NCBI RefSeq assembly: GCF_042676085.1
Contig: NZ_JBHTKH010000001.1
Coordinates: forward strand, 620,001-684,000
Direction: 5' to 3'
DNA length: 64,000 bases
Origin: Terrabacter terrigena
GTDB taxonomy: Bacteria > Actinomycetota > Actinomycetes > Actinomycetales > Dermatophilaceae
The notes under the pieces are model-generated. The model saw nothing but the letters and a program-made list of their open reading frames with translations, was not told the DNA's origin and did no database searches. A program made the position numbers and the translations under genes. This document shows, piece after piece, positions 63,878-64,000 of the stretch. Position 1 is the first letter of the stretch. The number at the start of each line of letters is the position of its first letter.

Positions 63878-64000
63878 CAGCTCTTCTCCTTCTTCGCGCC
63901 GTAACGGCTACGAGCCTGCTTGCGGTTCTTGACACCCTGGGTGTCGAGCGTGCCGCGGACGATCTTGTAACGCACACCCGGGAGGTCCTTCACACGACCA
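63877..64000 (-). CDS. rpsL: 30S ribosomal protein S12 (3' part only)
   Basis: The window edge cuts this gene. The last 40 codons are present: GRVKDLPGVRYKIVRGTLDT, then QGVKNRKQARSRYGAKKEKS and stop. These match the conserved C-terminus of S12, the decoding-centre protein. The part carrying the known streptomycin-resistance positions is outside the window, except the segment after residue 84 or so. Confidence 0.96.
   Translation of the reverse strand, partial: GRVKDLPGVRYKIVRGTLDTQGVKNRKQARSRYGAKKEKS

Overview
The window is high-GC (roughly 70%) bacterial DNA with actinobacterial gene content: a single-gene L13-S9 pair next to glmM, a zinc-ribbon S14, a class I fumarase, GTG/TTG starts, and strong G/C in third codon positions. 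An Intrasporangiaceae-like member of Micrococcales is my best guess; I cannot prove it without a database. Most genes lie on the minus strand. I see no rRNA, complete tRNA, CRISPR array, IS element, prophage or replication origin.

Layout. 1-3.4 kb: an alpha-glucoside-type ABC uptake operon (binding lipoprotein plus two permeases, no ATPase). 3.8-9.3 kb: class I fumarase, beta-carbonic anhydrase, LtrA-like membrane protein and an M3 oligopeptidase. 9.4-14.6 kb: glmM, a large polytopic membrane protein and the rplM-rpsI operon. 14.8-17.7 kb: an ArsR-type regulator coupled to an MFS exporter, then an aldo/keto reductase. 17.9-23.7 kb: a 1941-residue secreted amylase-pullulanase. 23.9-29.6 kb: YbaK-type deacylase, nitronate monooxygenase-like protein, ABC-F ATPase, twin lipoproteins and truA. 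29.8-34.4 kb: a small secreted protein and infA-rpmJ-rpsM-rpsK-rpsD-rpoA-rplQ. 34.7-44.3 kb: an accessory block (two-component system with a broken kinase, an alr-ddl-vanX-like operon, a DUF1801-like protein, a HIT-like protein, an MFS exporter and a serine hydrolase) that separates map from infA. 44.4-57.1 kb: map-adk-secY, the spc operon and the S10 operon. 57.4-59.7 kb: a DCC-family protein, an M18 aminopeptidase and a doubtful small ORF. 59.9-64 kb: tuf, fusA, rpsG and the end of rpsL.

How the parts connect. The ABC uptake operon and the amylase-pullulanase, 20 kb apart, share a near-identical 14-bp palindromic element upstream, which suggests one maltodextrin regulon: the enzyme cuts starch outside the cell and the transporter brings in the products. 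In the accessory block, the two-component system is flanked on both sides by the same TCCTCCC-N2-GGGAGGA element. The second copy lies directly ahead of three translationally coupled genes that make D-Ala, join D-Ala-D-Ala, and hydrolyse D-Ala-D-Ala. That combination resembles a stripped-down glycopeptide-resistance cassette, but the ligase looks like a normal D-Ala-D-Ala ligase and the sensor kinase carries an in-frame amber codon.

Two other unexplained signals are an octamer, CGGCATAC/GTATGCCG, counted by eye at 26 sites (about ten times the composition-based expectation), and four tandem 13-bp repeats that run into the start codon of the ArsR-type gene.
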